From Chara braunii (lineage: Eukaryota; Streptophyta; Charophyceae; Charales; Characeae), in assembly GCA_003427395.1 (NCBI GenBank), contig BFEA01000606.1, positions 756,262-820,261 on the forward strand: 64,000 nt of DNA, written 5' to 3'. The notes under the pieces were generated by a model. That model did no database searches, was not told the origin of the DNA, and saw only the letters and a list, made by a program, of their open reading frames with translations. The position numbers and the translations under genes are program-made. Shown one piece after another: positions 23,230 through 35,690 of the stretch (positions are counted from its first letter, which is position 1; each line of letters begins with the position of its first letter).

Positions 23230-26150
23230 GAACCAAGACCTTATGGACTATTATGTGGAAGTATGGATGTCAGGGGGAATGGGAGAAATGGTGGGGCAAG
23301 GTATCTTATCACTGCTATAGAAAAAAGGAGATAAGATGAATATTCGGAATTACAGACCCATCACCCTCCTCACAGTGACATACAAAATGCTAGCTAAAGC
23401 ACTGGCAAACAGAATGATCCCTGTGATGGAGGATATTATACATTCTGCCCAAACCGGATTTATGCGCAACCGAACATCCAGGAGAATATCCTACTGGTCC
23501 ATGAGGTCCTGCACCTCGCCAGACACACTCGACAAAATGCAGCATTGGTCTTCATAGACTTTGAGAAAGCGTATGACCATGTTGACTGACTCTTTTTGGA
23601 CAAATGCCTACAGAAAATGAACTTCGGACCGGTGTTTAGAAAGTGGGTGCGCATCTTGCATGCAAACACCACGACAACGATCCAGATTAACGGGACCTTG
23701 GCCCCCCCGATAAAACTTGAAAGATCGGTCCGTAAGGGGGACCCTATTGCCCCCTTCCTTTTCCTAGTTATCATGGAGGCCCTTGCAGCCAACTCACGGG
23801 CGAATAAAGACATCTCTAGAATAAAAGTAGCCCGTATACCGGAAGAGGCAGTTCCGATCTGCTCCCTTTTTGCAGATTATCTCACAATCATGGTAGAAGC
23901 TACCACGCCTAATATGCAAGAGATTCAACGCCTGATGGAGAGATTTTCCCAAGTCTCGGACATGAAAGTCAACTGGGGAAATAAAACGCAAGGATGGTGG
24001 ATCCACTACCAAGGAGGCCGTCCACCAGAACCCCCCCGTATCTCATGGCTCCTTTTGGAAGCCCCGCTTAGAGTCCTAGGAGTATCCATGACGGTGATAG
24101 GCCGTTCGCCGACAAGTGACAAATGGATTACCGCCCCGGCCCTGGCCAAACTGGCCAAATGGCGGAACAAGACCACCTCACTCTTCGGTAGGGCACTGAT
24201 AATAAATAATGTAGTGCTTGCAACAACATGGTACAAATCACTATTGTGACCCTTAAGCAAGCAAGCACTGCAAAGGCTGAAGTCAAAAGTAGCAGCCTAC
24301 CTATGGAGGGGGGACGATGAGCGGACAAATGTAATCAGCAGGGTCACATGGGACTCCATCATTCAACCTAGAATCACAGGGGGCCTGAGGATCATAGATT
24401 CGGCTACGCAAGTTCATGCTCTGCGGCTCCAGTGGCTCAAAAAACTTGTTCTCATGATAAATAGCTCATGGAAGGTTATGGCGCTGGAACACCTGGCCAG
24501 ATTGGCCCCGACAGCCCCCCCTGAAATACATCCCTTGACCTGGCTAGAGGACAGGCACTGGACCATACCTCCAAAATGGCAGATGGAGGGAGGTCAAGGG
24601 GAAGATATTATGGACCAGTTTTGGCCCTCCCTACTCAAGGCCTGGGGCAAACTCCCCCTCCCTAATAAGCAACCCCCCGAAAAATGGGAAGAAATATACC
24701 GCCAGCCCCTCTTCGGAAACCGCTTGCTGGTCGACAGGCACGGGCAGATAAGGTGCAGCACGTCATCTCCCTTGAAAGGATGGGTAAAGAACGGGGTAAC
24801 CCGGATAGGGGACTTATGGGACCCAGTCTTGAGAAGATGGAGGACAGGGAAAGAATTGCGCAGCAGGTTAAAATATTGTCATTTTAACGAGGTAAATCTG
24901 GAAGAACTATTGGATACTATTCCCTTAGCGTGGTATACAACCCTCAGAAAAGGTCCGGTTTTCAGGGAGGATGACTGGGTAGCCGGCAGAGGCGAGGGGG
25001 GACGCATAGGTATGATCCACATGATTAGGCCCCAAGATGTATTAATTGAATGGTACACAGTCCGCAAGACAGGGACATTGCAGGGGAGCCATGACCCCCT
25101 CGAATGGAGGGATAAAACTGTTGTTTTGGGGGTCAGTGTGCTGGGAGAAGGAGAGGAGGCGGTCGGCTTTCAGCCAGACACCGACATCCAACACCTGGCT
25201 TTTGACCCACTGGAGTGGAGGTGGGCTCCAGCCACACGCAGAACCAACCCCCCCCGTGACACCTACCTACATAAGCTCTCGGTCAAGTCCACATATGGGT
25301 TGTTGAGGCCCAAACGTCCGTTAAGGGATGTAATAATGGATCGATGGGCCAAGCATCTTAAAGGTGACAGGAACTTGCTTACACCGATTCGGTGGTTTCA
25401 GGGAGGTAAGACCAAACCAGCTAAGATCTCCTCCTTGCAGTGGCAGATTGCGCATCGTTGTTTACCCACCATGGACTGGCTCATAGATCACACGAATCTG
25501 GAACAGAAAGGTCAGGCGGTACCCTGGTGTCCACGGTGCCTGAGTGCCTTTCCCGTTCAAAAAAGAGCCGAAACTATAGAGCACATTTTTATGCAGTGCC
25601 CTACGGCGCAGCTTATGAGGCGATAGTGGGATCGAATATGGAGAAAGATGATACCAGACCCGTCATGGCCATGGTCCTGGAGAGCCATTCTAGTGGGCCA
25701 TTGGGCACAGGCACAGAGACAATCACCATTCGTGGAAAATATGTATAATTTGGGACGAAGGGCAGTACCATGGGGACTTTGGTGGCAGCGCTGCCTAATG
25801 GCACTTGAGGGGGTGCGGGTGGAGGGAGCAGAAATGACTGACCAAATCCGACAACAAGTCCAAATGGAAATAATGAACAGGTGGCAGGAAGTGAAGATTA
25901 AGCTGGACCTGCTACAAATGACGAGGGACATAGAAAGAGCCATCACCTCCTTCTGCACCAACTAGTTAGCAGAAGGAGGATGGATAGCCAGAGTGGAATG
26001 GAGTGGTAGAAAGCAAGAGGCCCAGCAACAGGAGAGGGTAGTAGTACGGGATTACCGGCTGCTCGTTATGGACTGGACGACGATAGAACCCTCCTTCCTG
26101 CAACGTCCCCCGACGGACTTCCCCGATCCCTTCCCCCCTCACCCACTGGC
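23230..26150 (+). mobile_element. LINE E, divergent 5'-truncated copy
   Basis: An RT-to-C-terminus fragment of a more divergent LINE. RT blocks: ITLLTVTYKMLAKALANRM near 23355, FIDFEKAYDHVD near 23555, SVRKGDPIAPFLF near 23732. Motif C at 23869-23880 reads FADY, with the second catalytic Asp lost. A connecting region runs through 24454-25626. A zinc ribbon of the zf-RVT type lies near 25530-25600 (CPRC ... HIFMQC), and a basic tail continues to about 26100. Stops at 23555-23590, 24247 and 25624 break the frame. Endonuclease and ORF1 are absent to the left, where the gap begins. Confidence 0.82.
23336..25965 (+). pseudogene. LINE E reverse transcriptase ORF, broken
   Basis: The largest pieces are 23596-24249 (RT core), 24454-25626 (connection and zinc-ribbon region) and 25648-25965 (C-terminal tail). 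They keep the order of a LINE ORF2 but are separated by stops and frame changes. Protein blocks differ clearly from LINEs A-C, for example RKGDPIAPFLFLVIMEAL in place of RQGDPLA.PIFLFIMEAI, so this is a separate subfamily. Confidence 0.8.
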
Positions 26151-26604
26151 TCTTGTCGAGTCCCTTGTTTGACCCGACCCTGCCAAGATCTCACCCGTCT
26201 GGTCATCCTATCTGGTCCCCCTCCCCTTTCCCGATTTTGTGTTCCATCTCTGTTGCATCGCTGTTGCTTGGATCACGCAGTCTCACCTCAAGACGGCCCT
26301 GCCTCTCGGTGCCCCCCGAGGGAGAAAGTGTTGACCATATTTTGTGGAGGTGGAGTGGGGAATCAAAGTATTCTACAACAATCCAGCTCTGAGGCAGTTA
26401 ACGCTGCTTCTGGAACACAGTTTCTTCAAGCTTCCTAAGAAACAGGGAGGAACTAGGTCATTCAGCAGTGGATATCTGGCATCTAGTTTTGGATGAAGAG
26501 GTCTCCTCCCTGTTCTCAAACAAACCTGCACAGTTAATCCTCTGGAAGCCAGAGTAATCAATGCTGGCAGGTTCCTCATTCTTTCTGTTCATGCTCATCA
26601 ATTT
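26151..26604. other. Unclassified, probably LINE 3' UTR
   Basis: No coding signal. It lies between the LINE E C-terminal region and a LINE 3' end with a poly(A) tail in the same orientation, so it may simply be the 3' UTR of LINE E. I could not show continuity. Confidence 0.4.
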
Positions 26605-26750
26605 TGTATATGGGACGCTGGACCCGTTTTCCAGCAGGTGAAGCTCCCCACCAATAGATGGAGCCTCGGGTGCTAGTGGTGTCTGCTCTTACCAGCACCA
26701 CTAACACTGCAGGGGGTGCGTTTGGAAAAAAAAAAAAAAAAAAAAAAAAG
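26605..26750 (+). mobile_element. LINE 3' end with poly(A) tail (plus)
   Basis: The block GCTGGACCCGTTTTCCAGCA at about 26617 corresponds, in opposite orientation, to the block next to the tails at 22237 and 28077. It ends in a pure A tract at 26727-26749. It may be the tail of LINE E or of a separate 5'-truncated insertion. Confidence 0.65.
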
Positions 26751-26752
26751 GA

Positions 26753-27262
26753 TCTCCGGCGCCATAGCGTGATCTGAACCATTATCAGTTAACCGAATTC
26801 CTAGGAATGGAGTGGAAGCCGTCGGTCTTGCTGGGCATATCCTTCCGGGGTGATGGCCTGCGAAGGCACCGCAGTGTCGGCAAGCCACCACCCCATCATT
26901 TTATGCCACTTGATTTTCATTTCTGATGCTAGGTTTGAAGGCCTGTGTTGCTCGCGTCAGTGCTGCAAAGGGTGAGTCAGAAGCTCAAATCAGGGCGGTA
27001 AGGTCGTCAGCGAAAAGTAATGTGACCGGTAGAGACACTCTGTGGGCATCCGGGGCTGGCTCGGCCATGAGTCTTTCGATAGAGAGGTCTTTGCGGAGGA
27101 AGGAAGCAATGGGTTCCATTGTGAAGAGGAAGAGCGGGGCAGCCGTAGGGTCACCCTGTCGGACGGATCTCGTCATGCGATACCGACCCGACAAGAAGCC
27201 ATTCACCTGCACCTGTCCATGTGCGTAATAATAAAGCACCCGAATCACCTGACTCTTCAGAA
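26753..27262 (-). mobile_element. LINE RT fragment (minus)
   Basis: On the minus strand the segment encodes part of an RT of the A/B/C type: VQVNGFLSGRYRMTRSVRQG, then IASFLRKDLSIERL, then intact FADD at 27003-27014, then a SEMKI.W..M.GWW block. It begins immediately after the poly(A) tail of the plus-strand element at 26750 and ends abruptly near 27262, where a plus-strand ORF1 fragment begins. Ends and flanks show it is a rearranged piece. Confidence 0.75.
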
Positions 27263-27267
27263 GATCG

Positions 27268-27425
27268 GAGAGGGGAAGTCCAAGGAGATTGAGGCAGCAG
27301 CCCGATTGGATGCCCGAAAAGCTGCAAACAAGCGGGTAATCATTCCCTGCAGGTGGAACAACACGCATGAAGACTGGGAAGTTGCACTGCAGGTGAAGCA
27401 AGACGCAAAGGAGCTTGGGTCTGCA
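27268..27425 (+). mobile_element. LINE ORF1 fragment (plus)
   Basis: Translation gives EIEAAARLDARKAANKRVII, then PCRWNN, then DWEVAL. This matches the LINE C ORF1 block EIEAATRLDGKNGAKQRIVL, PCPWNE, DWEVAI (minus strand, about 33550-33660). It is an isolated 150-bp piece in opposite orientation to the RT fragment just upstream. Confidence 0.7.
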
Positions 27426-27540
27426 AACAAGCCAGTTCCTTTTCTTTTCTTTTCCTCTCCTTTTCTTTCTTTTCCTGTCATTTTCTTTTCTCTTTTTTGA
27501 AGTTTTTTCTCTTCTTTCCCACCTCTCTTCTCTCCTTTTT
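27426..27540. repeat. Polypyrimidine TTTTC tract
   Basis: A TTTTC/TTTCC-rich stretch without coding potential. It separates the ORF1 fragment from the SINE and may represent a degenerate tail or microsatellite. Confidence 0.6.
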
Positions 27541-27692
27541 GAAAGGGCGACAGCCTTTGAGGTATCATCATTGAAGTGACTGACCCCAGGTAATTTTGAT
27601 TTTCTTTTTTTTTTTCCTGTTCATCTCATTGTCTCTGGATTATAGCTCGGGCCTGTATTTCAACAGTTTGTGGGTGTACCGACTGCGCTAGG
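27540..27692 (-). mobile_element. tRNA-derived SINE, copy 1
   Basis: Minus-strand element with A box TAGCGCAGTCGG at 27679-27690. A degraded B-box region lies near 27640-27655. The body ends near 27545 with CTTTCAAAAAG-type sequence. It shares, in the same order, the blocks CTGTATTTCAACAGTT, AGGTAATTT and CTTTGAGGTATCATCAT with the copy at 56861-57045. A short A-rich 3' end and Pol III boxes indicate a SINE mobilised by LINE machinery. Confidence 0.65.
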
Positions 27693-28076
27693 CCAGTCTT
27701 CCCTGACGGATCCTCGTCCTTTCGTGAGCGACGTAAATTCTTCGTTCTCGATTTCTCTTCTCCTCCTCCCCACTCCTCCTTCGTTTCTTTCCCTCCTTTC
27801 TGTCCTCCCCCTTTTGTAAGTCAATAGCCTTGTGCCTTCTTCTTCTATGGGCACGGCTCCCAGCACTCCCTTCCTGTTCTGCCTTGTGCCTCCCCGTGGT
27901 GTGTTCTGCAGAGGTCGGCTATGTCCGACACTCTCCACTTCCGGTTTTGCACTGCACCAATCTGCTCCCCACACAGCAACAGCAAGTTGAGGTTTCCTCG
28001 TTCGCAACAGCCTGGTGGCCCTGCGAAAAAACGCAGTGCCGGATAGTGCTTACCACGAGCTTGTCAAACTTTTCCT
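27693..28076. other. No recognised feature
   Basis: A CT-rich stretch with no ORF of note and no repeat partner that I could identify in the window. It ends at the T-rich tail of LINE C. Confidence 0.4.
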
Positions 28077-28671
28077 ATTTTTTCTTTTTTCTTTTTTCTT
28101 TTTTCTTTTTTTTTAAAACGAATAGCATGCTTCATTATATATAGAGCAAAAGGAGGCCGGGAATACCTCCACATCTCAACCCGGAAGACTGGGGCCATTA
28201 CCCAGATTAGGCTCATACTGGAAACCGGGTCCAGTGTCCCTTTCTCCTGTCAAGCTACATGCTATTCCTGAACAAAGACAAAACTGGATTAACAAAAAGG
28301 CAAATAGCAGTAAACGAAGAAACCTGCCAACCTGCCCCTAGGTTGCATTTAGGAGCCGAAAGAACTGACAATCGTACCCCCAGGTTGCACTTAAGAAATA
28401 AAAGGGCTGGAATGAAATGGAAGAACTGAAGCCCCTGCGGAGTGCCCCGACATGCTACACCCTAGAACATGCTGTCATTTAATTCTCAAAAAAGCTCGTT
28501 AGTTGTATCTTTAACTTAAAACCCTAAACCCTTTTTTTCTTCTTGCTAAATACTTCCTACCCTATCTTCTTTCTATTTTCGGAATATTTTGAAGCTTATC
28601 CTCGTACTTCTACATCCTACAATACATTAAATAGAATTTACCTTCCCCTATCCGAACTTATCATACTTGAA

Positions 28672-31600
28672 TTACTGATGAGAAGCAATTTGGTGGTCCC
28701 TTCCTCTCCACGTAAACTGTAGCCTGGTGTCACGTATAGCTGCCACCTTTCCCTGGACCAGCACCCTTTGTGTGAATCGGGCCTTCAACTGCTGCTCCTG
28801 ATCCGGGCATTGGTGGATCTGTCTCGGTATTCGTTTCCATTGTGCCTGGAGATCTGTTTCTAGTAAATTGTAGAGGACCCCACATACTTCTTGCTGGTGC
28901 ATTGGCCTCTTCTCAATAGTAATCTGACAACGTCTCTTCCATATTGTCCATAAGGTATACTGCCTTATTAGCTGGAATATGGTCTTCTCATATGGTTGCC
29001 AGTTCCTTGGTAGGTCATGGCCTAGGAGTATGGTTGCTTTGCTCTCAGGGAATGGTGACGCCGTGATTTGTCCTCAAAGGGCTTGGCTTTCTTCCATACG
29101 GCCGCTGCCTCGGGGCATGTTAGAAGACAGTGTAAAATTGTTTCTGGGTCTCTCTCTTGACAGACTATACACTGTGCGTTAGCTGGATCCCTCTGTGCTC
29201 GGCTCCTGCGATCGTTTAACAGAAGTTTACAGGCAGTGCTGCGTGGGCGATTAGCCACTGCAAGCTTCTGACCCTTCCGATGCGTATCGTGTTGATCTGT
29301 ATCCATGGGATTTCGGGTAGCTGCTCCGGTGTAACTCCCACTTTGTTTTCCCATCGCTTGGACAGGGCAAGGCTAATGGGTGCGACCTTCTTCTCAGTCT
29401 GTAGCCAATTCTCGTTGTATAGTTTAGAATGCTGATTCTTCTGGCCACCCCAGTTCTTCCTCCTTTAAGATTCCATGCGCATTCTGCGGGGTCCACCTCC
29501 AAATCCACGAAAGGCGTGGTTGGGCTGTAGATTGTGAAATCGTCAGATTCCACCACCCTTACTTTGCGCCGGTGTTGCAGTTGGATAGTGATCGGAGTTT
29601 TAGTTGAGTGGTCCAATTGGCTAGTGGTACTCCCCGGGCGCTTGATCTCGTACATATCTGCAACCGCCCATTCCTTCCTTTCCAGTTCTTGGTTCCAGAT
29701 TCTGAATGCAGCCTGTGGTTCCTCATCCTGCTTCAATGTGGCCCAGTCCCCTGGTCCCCATTGGGACTCATTTCGGAGCAGACTTGTCCATTCCTGCTGT
29801 ATGGCCTGAACCAAGTCGTTAAGATGTTCCTCTAGTTTGTGGCTTCCCTTCAGGTGCGTTCTGAGCTCTCTGCTCGTCTTCCATCGCCGATTACTTTCCT
29901 CCCAGAGGTGCTTGATTTGCCACACCCCATGTTCCACCCATTTGCCCCATTTGGTGTCCCTTATTGTGAGGGTAAATGACTTCCCCTGGGCGTTCTTGAT
30001 TCCTGGGTTGCAAAATCCTTGGTGCAGGACCTCTTCTCTTGTGCGCGGGTCCCTGACTCTTGCTGGGAAGATGTCCTTCCAAAGCTTGATCATTTGGCTA
30101 GAGGTTTCCCTTATGCCGTCTTCCGTGCCTACCTTGGCCCAGCTGCTGCACATTACCCAGAATAGACCAGTCATATTGGCGGGGGTTTGGTATTTAGCCA
30201 GGTGCCTGATGCGGTCCATGGCCAGCGAGACCCAAGGAAGTTTTGGATGGGTGATCAGCTTGATCACCCACATGGTTTGTAGAGCTTTGAGTTGCTGATC
30301 CGGGTCCACGATGCCCAAGCCTCCCTGTTCCTTCGTGCGGGTGACGTGTTTCCACACCACTTCGGAGATGAAGTGCGGTTTAGTTGGATTTGGATCCAGA
30401 GGTAGGCCGCCGCGTGTCTGGGCAATGCCGAGGTTGTCTGGGCTGGGGGGGATGAGACCATCCGAGCATACCACAACATCTAGAAGATGGATGCGTTAAG
30501 TGTGAGTGCCCTTCCAAAAACTGATGTATATATTACCGACCAGGCCGACAGTTTGGCCAGTATCTTGGTCATTAATTCGGCCGCCATGGATTGATGCGGA
30601 CCTGTCTCTGTGATCTTGACTCCTAGATACCTCAGCGGTGTTTGTGCTGTCACCCATTGTAGCTCCTGCGGGTTGATAGTGGGGTCTGGTCCTACACCTT
30701 CTTGGTCCATTAGCCACCATCTCACTGTCTTTGGCCAATTTATTTTCATTTCCGACGCTAGCTGAAAGGCCTCCATTGTCCGCGTGAGTGTTTGGAAGGA
30801 TGAGCCCGAGGCTCTGATCAGCACTGTGAGATCATTTGCGAAGAGTATAGTTGTCGACAAGTAAATAAGCCGGCCTTGTTGATCCGGTGTCGCGACTAAG
30901 CGCTCTATTGATGGATCTTTACGGAGGAAGGAGGCTATGGCTTCCATAATGAAAAGGAAGATTGGCGCTGCTAACGGATCCCCCCGCCTGACCGACCTCA
31001 ACATCTTATATTTTGCTGAAAGATGGTCGTTGACTTGCACCTGCCCGTGCGCATCATTATACAGGACTCTGATCCATTTTCGAACTTTCGGGCCCACCCC
31101 CATCCTTTCCATACACTGTTGTAGGAAGCTCCAGTTCACCTGGTCATAAGCCTTTTCAAAGTCGAAAAAGAGAATTGCCGCGTTGATCCTTTTGTCCCTG
31201 ATATAGCGTACCGATTTCGTCAATGTCATGACATTATCGAGGATGAAGCGCCCAGGGATAAAGCTTGTTTGATCTAGATGGAGGCACCCTTCCATGACCA
31301 CACGAAGCCTGTTTGCGAGGGCCTTGGCCACAATCTTGTGTGTCAGCATGAGAAGAGTTATTGGTCTATAGTTTCGGATGTCCGCCGGGTTACCTTTTTT
31401 ATATAGGAGCGTGACAATTCCCGTGGCCGGGTCTTGTCCTAGCCCCTACCTTTTTCCATGCTTGCTCGAGGAAGGTTTCATACTCACTGCCCAGGATTGA
31501 CCAGAATTCCAGCCAAAACTCCTTAGTCAATCCATCTCTTCCGGGGGTCTTATTAGGCGACATGGACTTAAGGGCCTCCAGGAGCTCTTCCTGCGATAGG

Positions 31601-33094
31601 GGGGCTTCAAGCTTTGCAGCTTGTGTCTGAGAGATTGTAGGCTCGAGATACGCCAAGAACTTAGACCGTGCCCTCTCCACTTGCTTCATTGGATGTTCAC
31701 CTTCCCTTGACTTGTAAAGGTTGTTGTAGAAATTTTCAGCTATCGCTACCATTCCTTTTGTGCTGGTTGTCAGCCCCTGCGGTCCCTCCAATTTTTCTAT
31801 CAAAGCATTTCTGCCCCTGTTCTTAATTTTCTGGAAGAAGAACTTCGTCGTTTTTCCCCCCTCTTCCCACTCCTTCACTCCAGCCCTCAATTGCAGGCCC
31901 CGGGTTCTCCATCTTTCCCAATCCCCTAGTTCTGATCTTGCCGCCTCCAAAGTCCTTTCATACACGTCCGTGTCGGCGTGCCTGATGAGGTTTTTCTCCG
32001 CTATTCTGATATCTTGTTGGAGCTCATGCTCTCTCCTCTTCCTTTTGACCACCAGCTGTCTCGCCGCCACCGCCGTTGCCTTGGATAGAGAGTTCATTAG
32101 ATCCGGGATGGACTGCGTCTCGGGGTTATGAGATAGGCAAACTTGTAGGACTGTCTGTCTCAGTTCGGTAGTCTGGATTAGCGAGTTATTCAATCTGTAA
32201 AAATGTGTACCCCTAGTACATTGCTTCTCTGTAATTAGGTGTAGGTAGATGGGTTTGTGATTGAGGCCCGACATGTAAGGTAACTCCCCTATTCCCACTG
32301 CATGAATCATACCAATAATATCAAGTGAGGTTAGGAAATAGTCGATTCATGACGCCGAAATGTGATGACTATGATTCCTTTTGTAATAAGTAAATTGTCT
32401 CTCCTCTGGGAAGAATAATCTATAGGGATCTATCAGATCGTTGCCCACCATCATGTTGTGGATTGGAAGGGCCTCCTCTCTTGCCACTCCTTCACCTTGC
32501 CTATTGCCCCCTTACATCTTGTCCAGGTTAGGGTCTAAAGCGGCATTCCGGTCGCCTACGACGATGAGGTGCCTGGTAGGGTCCAAGAGTGTGTGTAAGC
32601 TTTCCACCATCTGCGCTCTCGATTGGAACCCGTTGGGGCAGTAAACCGCAGCAGTGTGTATGATTCATCGTGGAATGCAAAGTCCAGTTTTACCCATCTC
32701 CCTTCTTGTCTTCCACTTGGATGTCCCCTACCATTATCCTTTTTGCTGCTGCAGCTATGCTATTATGTAGAATAGCGACTCCTGGTGAGTGTGACCTGCT
32801 TGTTGGTGCCCACTGGGCCATCTTGACCCATCTTGATTTCTAGATCAATCTGTTCTGTATCTCTTGGTGCTCACGGGATTCCGTGAGATGTGTTTCTTGA
32901 AGGCAGATAAAGTCCGGGGAGTCCCTGTCGTACCATGCTGTGGACTTCATAATATTATTCCACTTGTCGTGATTATCCAGGATACCCGCTAGACCGTTGA
33001 CATTCCAAAACGTAATTTTCAATTCTGGCTTTTCCGTGCTTGAGTGTTCCCCCCTTTTTCTCTTCACTTGCCTCCCTTTCCCTTGATTATCCAT
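28672..33094 (-). pseudogene. LINE C ORF2 (endonuclease-RT), broken
   Basis: Starts at 33094 with a basic leader, then the endonuclease block ITFWNVNGL and FICLQETHLTESR (32840-33010). Middle pieces run at 31399-32310. RT: 30480-31349, with QTSFIPGRFILDNVMTL, FFDFEKAYDQVNW and RSVRRGDPLA. Motif C at 30831-30842 reads FAND, with one catalytic Asp lost. The next frame (29251-30474) carries the connecting region. The zinc ribbon (CIVC ... HCLLTC) lies near 29110-29180, and the C-terminal tail is at 28672-28902. Frames change near 32310, 31370, 30478 and 29300. Confidence 0.86.
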
Positions 33095-33141
33095 GGCTGT
33101 TCAAATATGGGTTTCAAGGATCTTCACCACTTGTCTAAAAT

Positions 33142-35667
33142 TCAAGAGTCGAGCGACGTCATATCTATCCTTGTGGAGTCCGGCTCGATTTTGCTTTCCA
33201 AAAACTTTGGCTTCCAGGCAAAGACCTCAATTTTTACTGCGATGGTCGCGCTTCTGGCTACCCATTCTGCAGCTTTCTCTCCTCCCAGTAGCCCATATGG
33301 TATGGTCTCTACCACCTGCCACGGCATCCATACCAGATCACCCTTGAGTGCTGCCTCTTCCTGCTGGACCAGCAGTATTGGCCTGAAGTCGACCGACTGG
33401 TTTCCGCTCCCAGTGACCCCCTCTTTTGCTGCTAGGTCCTTTCCTCCCATAACGTGAACCCTCGTAGGTAAGTCCTCTGCAATCAGGCTTCGAAAGTCCT
33501 TCTATGTGCAAGCACTCACCTTCATGCTAATGAGTTGAAGCGAGCAGTGGATTGCGACCTCCCAGTCCAAGTCCTCGTTCCAGGGACATGGGAGGACTAT
33601 TCTTTGCTTGGCCCCATTCTTCCCATCCAATCTTGTCGCTGCCTCTATTTCTCGTTGCTGTCCCTGTGCCATTTTTTGCAGGTTGATCGTTGCCTCCTCA
33701 AATTCTCGGTTCTGGTCCTTCATAATGTTGACTTGTGCTTCTAAAACCGCTGCTTGTCTCTGCAGTTCGTCCTTGGTGGTCTCCTTTGTCCCTTCTGTCA
33801 CCTCCTCGGTCTTTGTCCGTAGCTCTTGAGAGTCGTGAGCCTGACCCACCTCGCTTCCCTGGTCCGCCTCTGCCCGTGATTTGCATTTTCTGTTGCTGCG
33901 TTTGTTGTCCTTGTGATGATAGGACTTTGGCCATTGAAAACATTTGTTGTATTCCTCCTCCTGCATGTGAATTTTGTTTTTGTTGGTACGTGACTTCCGT
34001 GCATATTGGCTGCATAAAACTCTCCTCCTCCATGGTGCGGTTACTATTCCCCTTGCTTTCCGAACTGTCCAGGGTCATTTTCTGCGCAATTTCCATTGAT
34101 TCGCCCTCCGCTTCCGTCTGCTGCTCTGAACCGTCTTTTTGGCTATTCCCTGACGAGGTTCGTTTAGATGACTGACTCTCTTCGCTTGGCTGGGTCCCGC
34201 CGCCGAACTGTGTTCTCTTACCCTGTTGTTCTTGTTGTTACGTTTCCTCTAAGCCCTCCGTCTGCGCTTTCCTTTTCAGGGAAGTGCCTGAGCTGGAGGT
34301 GGAGTCGATCATCTCACCTCCCTCTTCTCAGTCCATGTTTTTTCCCTGATGCTCTCGGAATCCCTCCGATTTTTCTTTGGAGCCGTGTTGGCTGTTCCGC
34401 CACTGGTCCCGAGCTCTTAGATTTTCCAAAAAAACCTGTTCCGCTGTTCTTCCCACTTGGTGTAGTTCCTCCATGGTGCGGAGTCTCCGCTGGTCATCCT
34501 GCATTGTCGTTTCGTCAAGCATTGGCTTCGTAAGGAACCTTGTTTCCTTTTCTTCCATTCTTATGGCTCCTATTTGCCTCCACCTGCTGTTGAAAGGTGG
34601 GTATATATCTGGCTTGATGCTTGGGGTACTTTTCAGTACCCACACCCACTTAGGAGACTCCAGGTTATCGTAAAAAATCCATCCCCTGTACTGGGCCGAA
34701 TTGATGTACCAAACTCCCGATTTGTTTTCACATTCGACCAGCATCGACTGTCATAGTGGTGTTTGCTTGTTGTCGGCGCCTGTCTGCGGGCACTGCGACC
34801 CGAGGTGGCCTCTTCCCCTACATCTGAAGCAGAAAGGGTTTGTCTTGGTAGAGACGAAAATCGTGAGTCTTTGCTCGTTTTTCCGGAAGAGCCATTGTTT
34901 CGGGAATTTACGCGGTGCGCCCAACTTGACCTCCAAGCAAGCCACTCGTGAATCGTGATTGAGTGCCAGGAAATCCGGATTGGCTGGGAGCCAATCAATG
35001 ACGGGGTTGTTCGGGTACTCGTCAGATAGCCTTCTCTGAACGAAACTGTGCATACCCTTTGACAAATTATCAAACTGCACCCAGAAATGGTTCGTCATCA
35101 TTGTCTGCGATGTCTTGATGCTTCCGCCTGCAGGGGGTGTGGTGGCTTCCATGCTTGGATTGTCACCACTGCCCCTCTTCATTTTAGCGAGCCTAGGAAT
35201 AGCAGGTACTGTGTGTAGTTAGGGTCAACACATACAATCATGACTGTGAATTTGCCCCTCTTATGGTAGGAGACTTCCGACTCTTGTCCTTTTACATTCT
35301 CCAGTGTCCTTAGCCTGTCCATCACCCAGCGTCTTTTTTCGTTTAGTGAGAGCTCTCCATTTTTGCCTGAGAAGTTGAATAGGACTGCATGTCGTTCGTA
35401 TAGTTCGTTAAGGGAGGGAATATCCTGTTCCGGATATTCCCACACATCCACTTCCTCCACTTTCCCGGCTTCTCCTTTTATGGTTTCTTTCGTGTCTTTA
35501 ATTTGTGCTGATATTTGTGTTTTTTCCAGCACGAACTCCATTGCTCTCTGACCCAACGCCTGTGGTTTGAACCCTGCAGCACCCCCTGATGCAGTTGCTT
35601 GTAGGGTTTCCTGTGAAGGTTGACTTGCTTGTCCTTGACTGAACTCATTTTTCTCTTTCTCGCTCAT
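33142..35667 (-). pseudogene. LINE C ORF1 (gag-like), broken
   Basis: Starts with MSEKEKNEFSQGQ at 35667. Blocks in order: a helical N-terminal part with ERHAVLFNFSG, an RNA-binding part with FWVQFDNL (about 35080), and a complete CCHC zinc knuckle CFRCRGRGHLGSQC near 34815. A YINSAQYRGW block follows at 34710, then a Gln/Glu-rich coiled-coil-like region (33502-34096), and lastly IPYGLLGG at about 33300. Frame changes occur near 35180, 34745, 34330 and 33480. It is more complete than LINE A ORF1 and defines the zinc knuckle that LINE A has lost. Confidence 0.8.
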
Positions 35668-35690
35668 GGCTCTCTGTTGCGGCTCCGGAG

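Larger units (their letters stand above)
28077..35690 (-). mobile_element. LINE C, near-full-length copy (minus)
   Basis: A minus-strand LINE with both ORFs. From its 5' side: ORF1 (35667 down to about 33142), ORF2 (33094 down to about 28672), 3' UTR (28671-28115) and a tail of AAAAAG units (T-rich on plus, 28077-28115). The 3' end has the TGGAAACCGGGTCCAG block on the plus strand, the second 3'-end type in the window. Several stops and frameshifts interrupt the ORFs. The 5' boundary beyond 35690 is uncertain. Confidence 0.86.
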
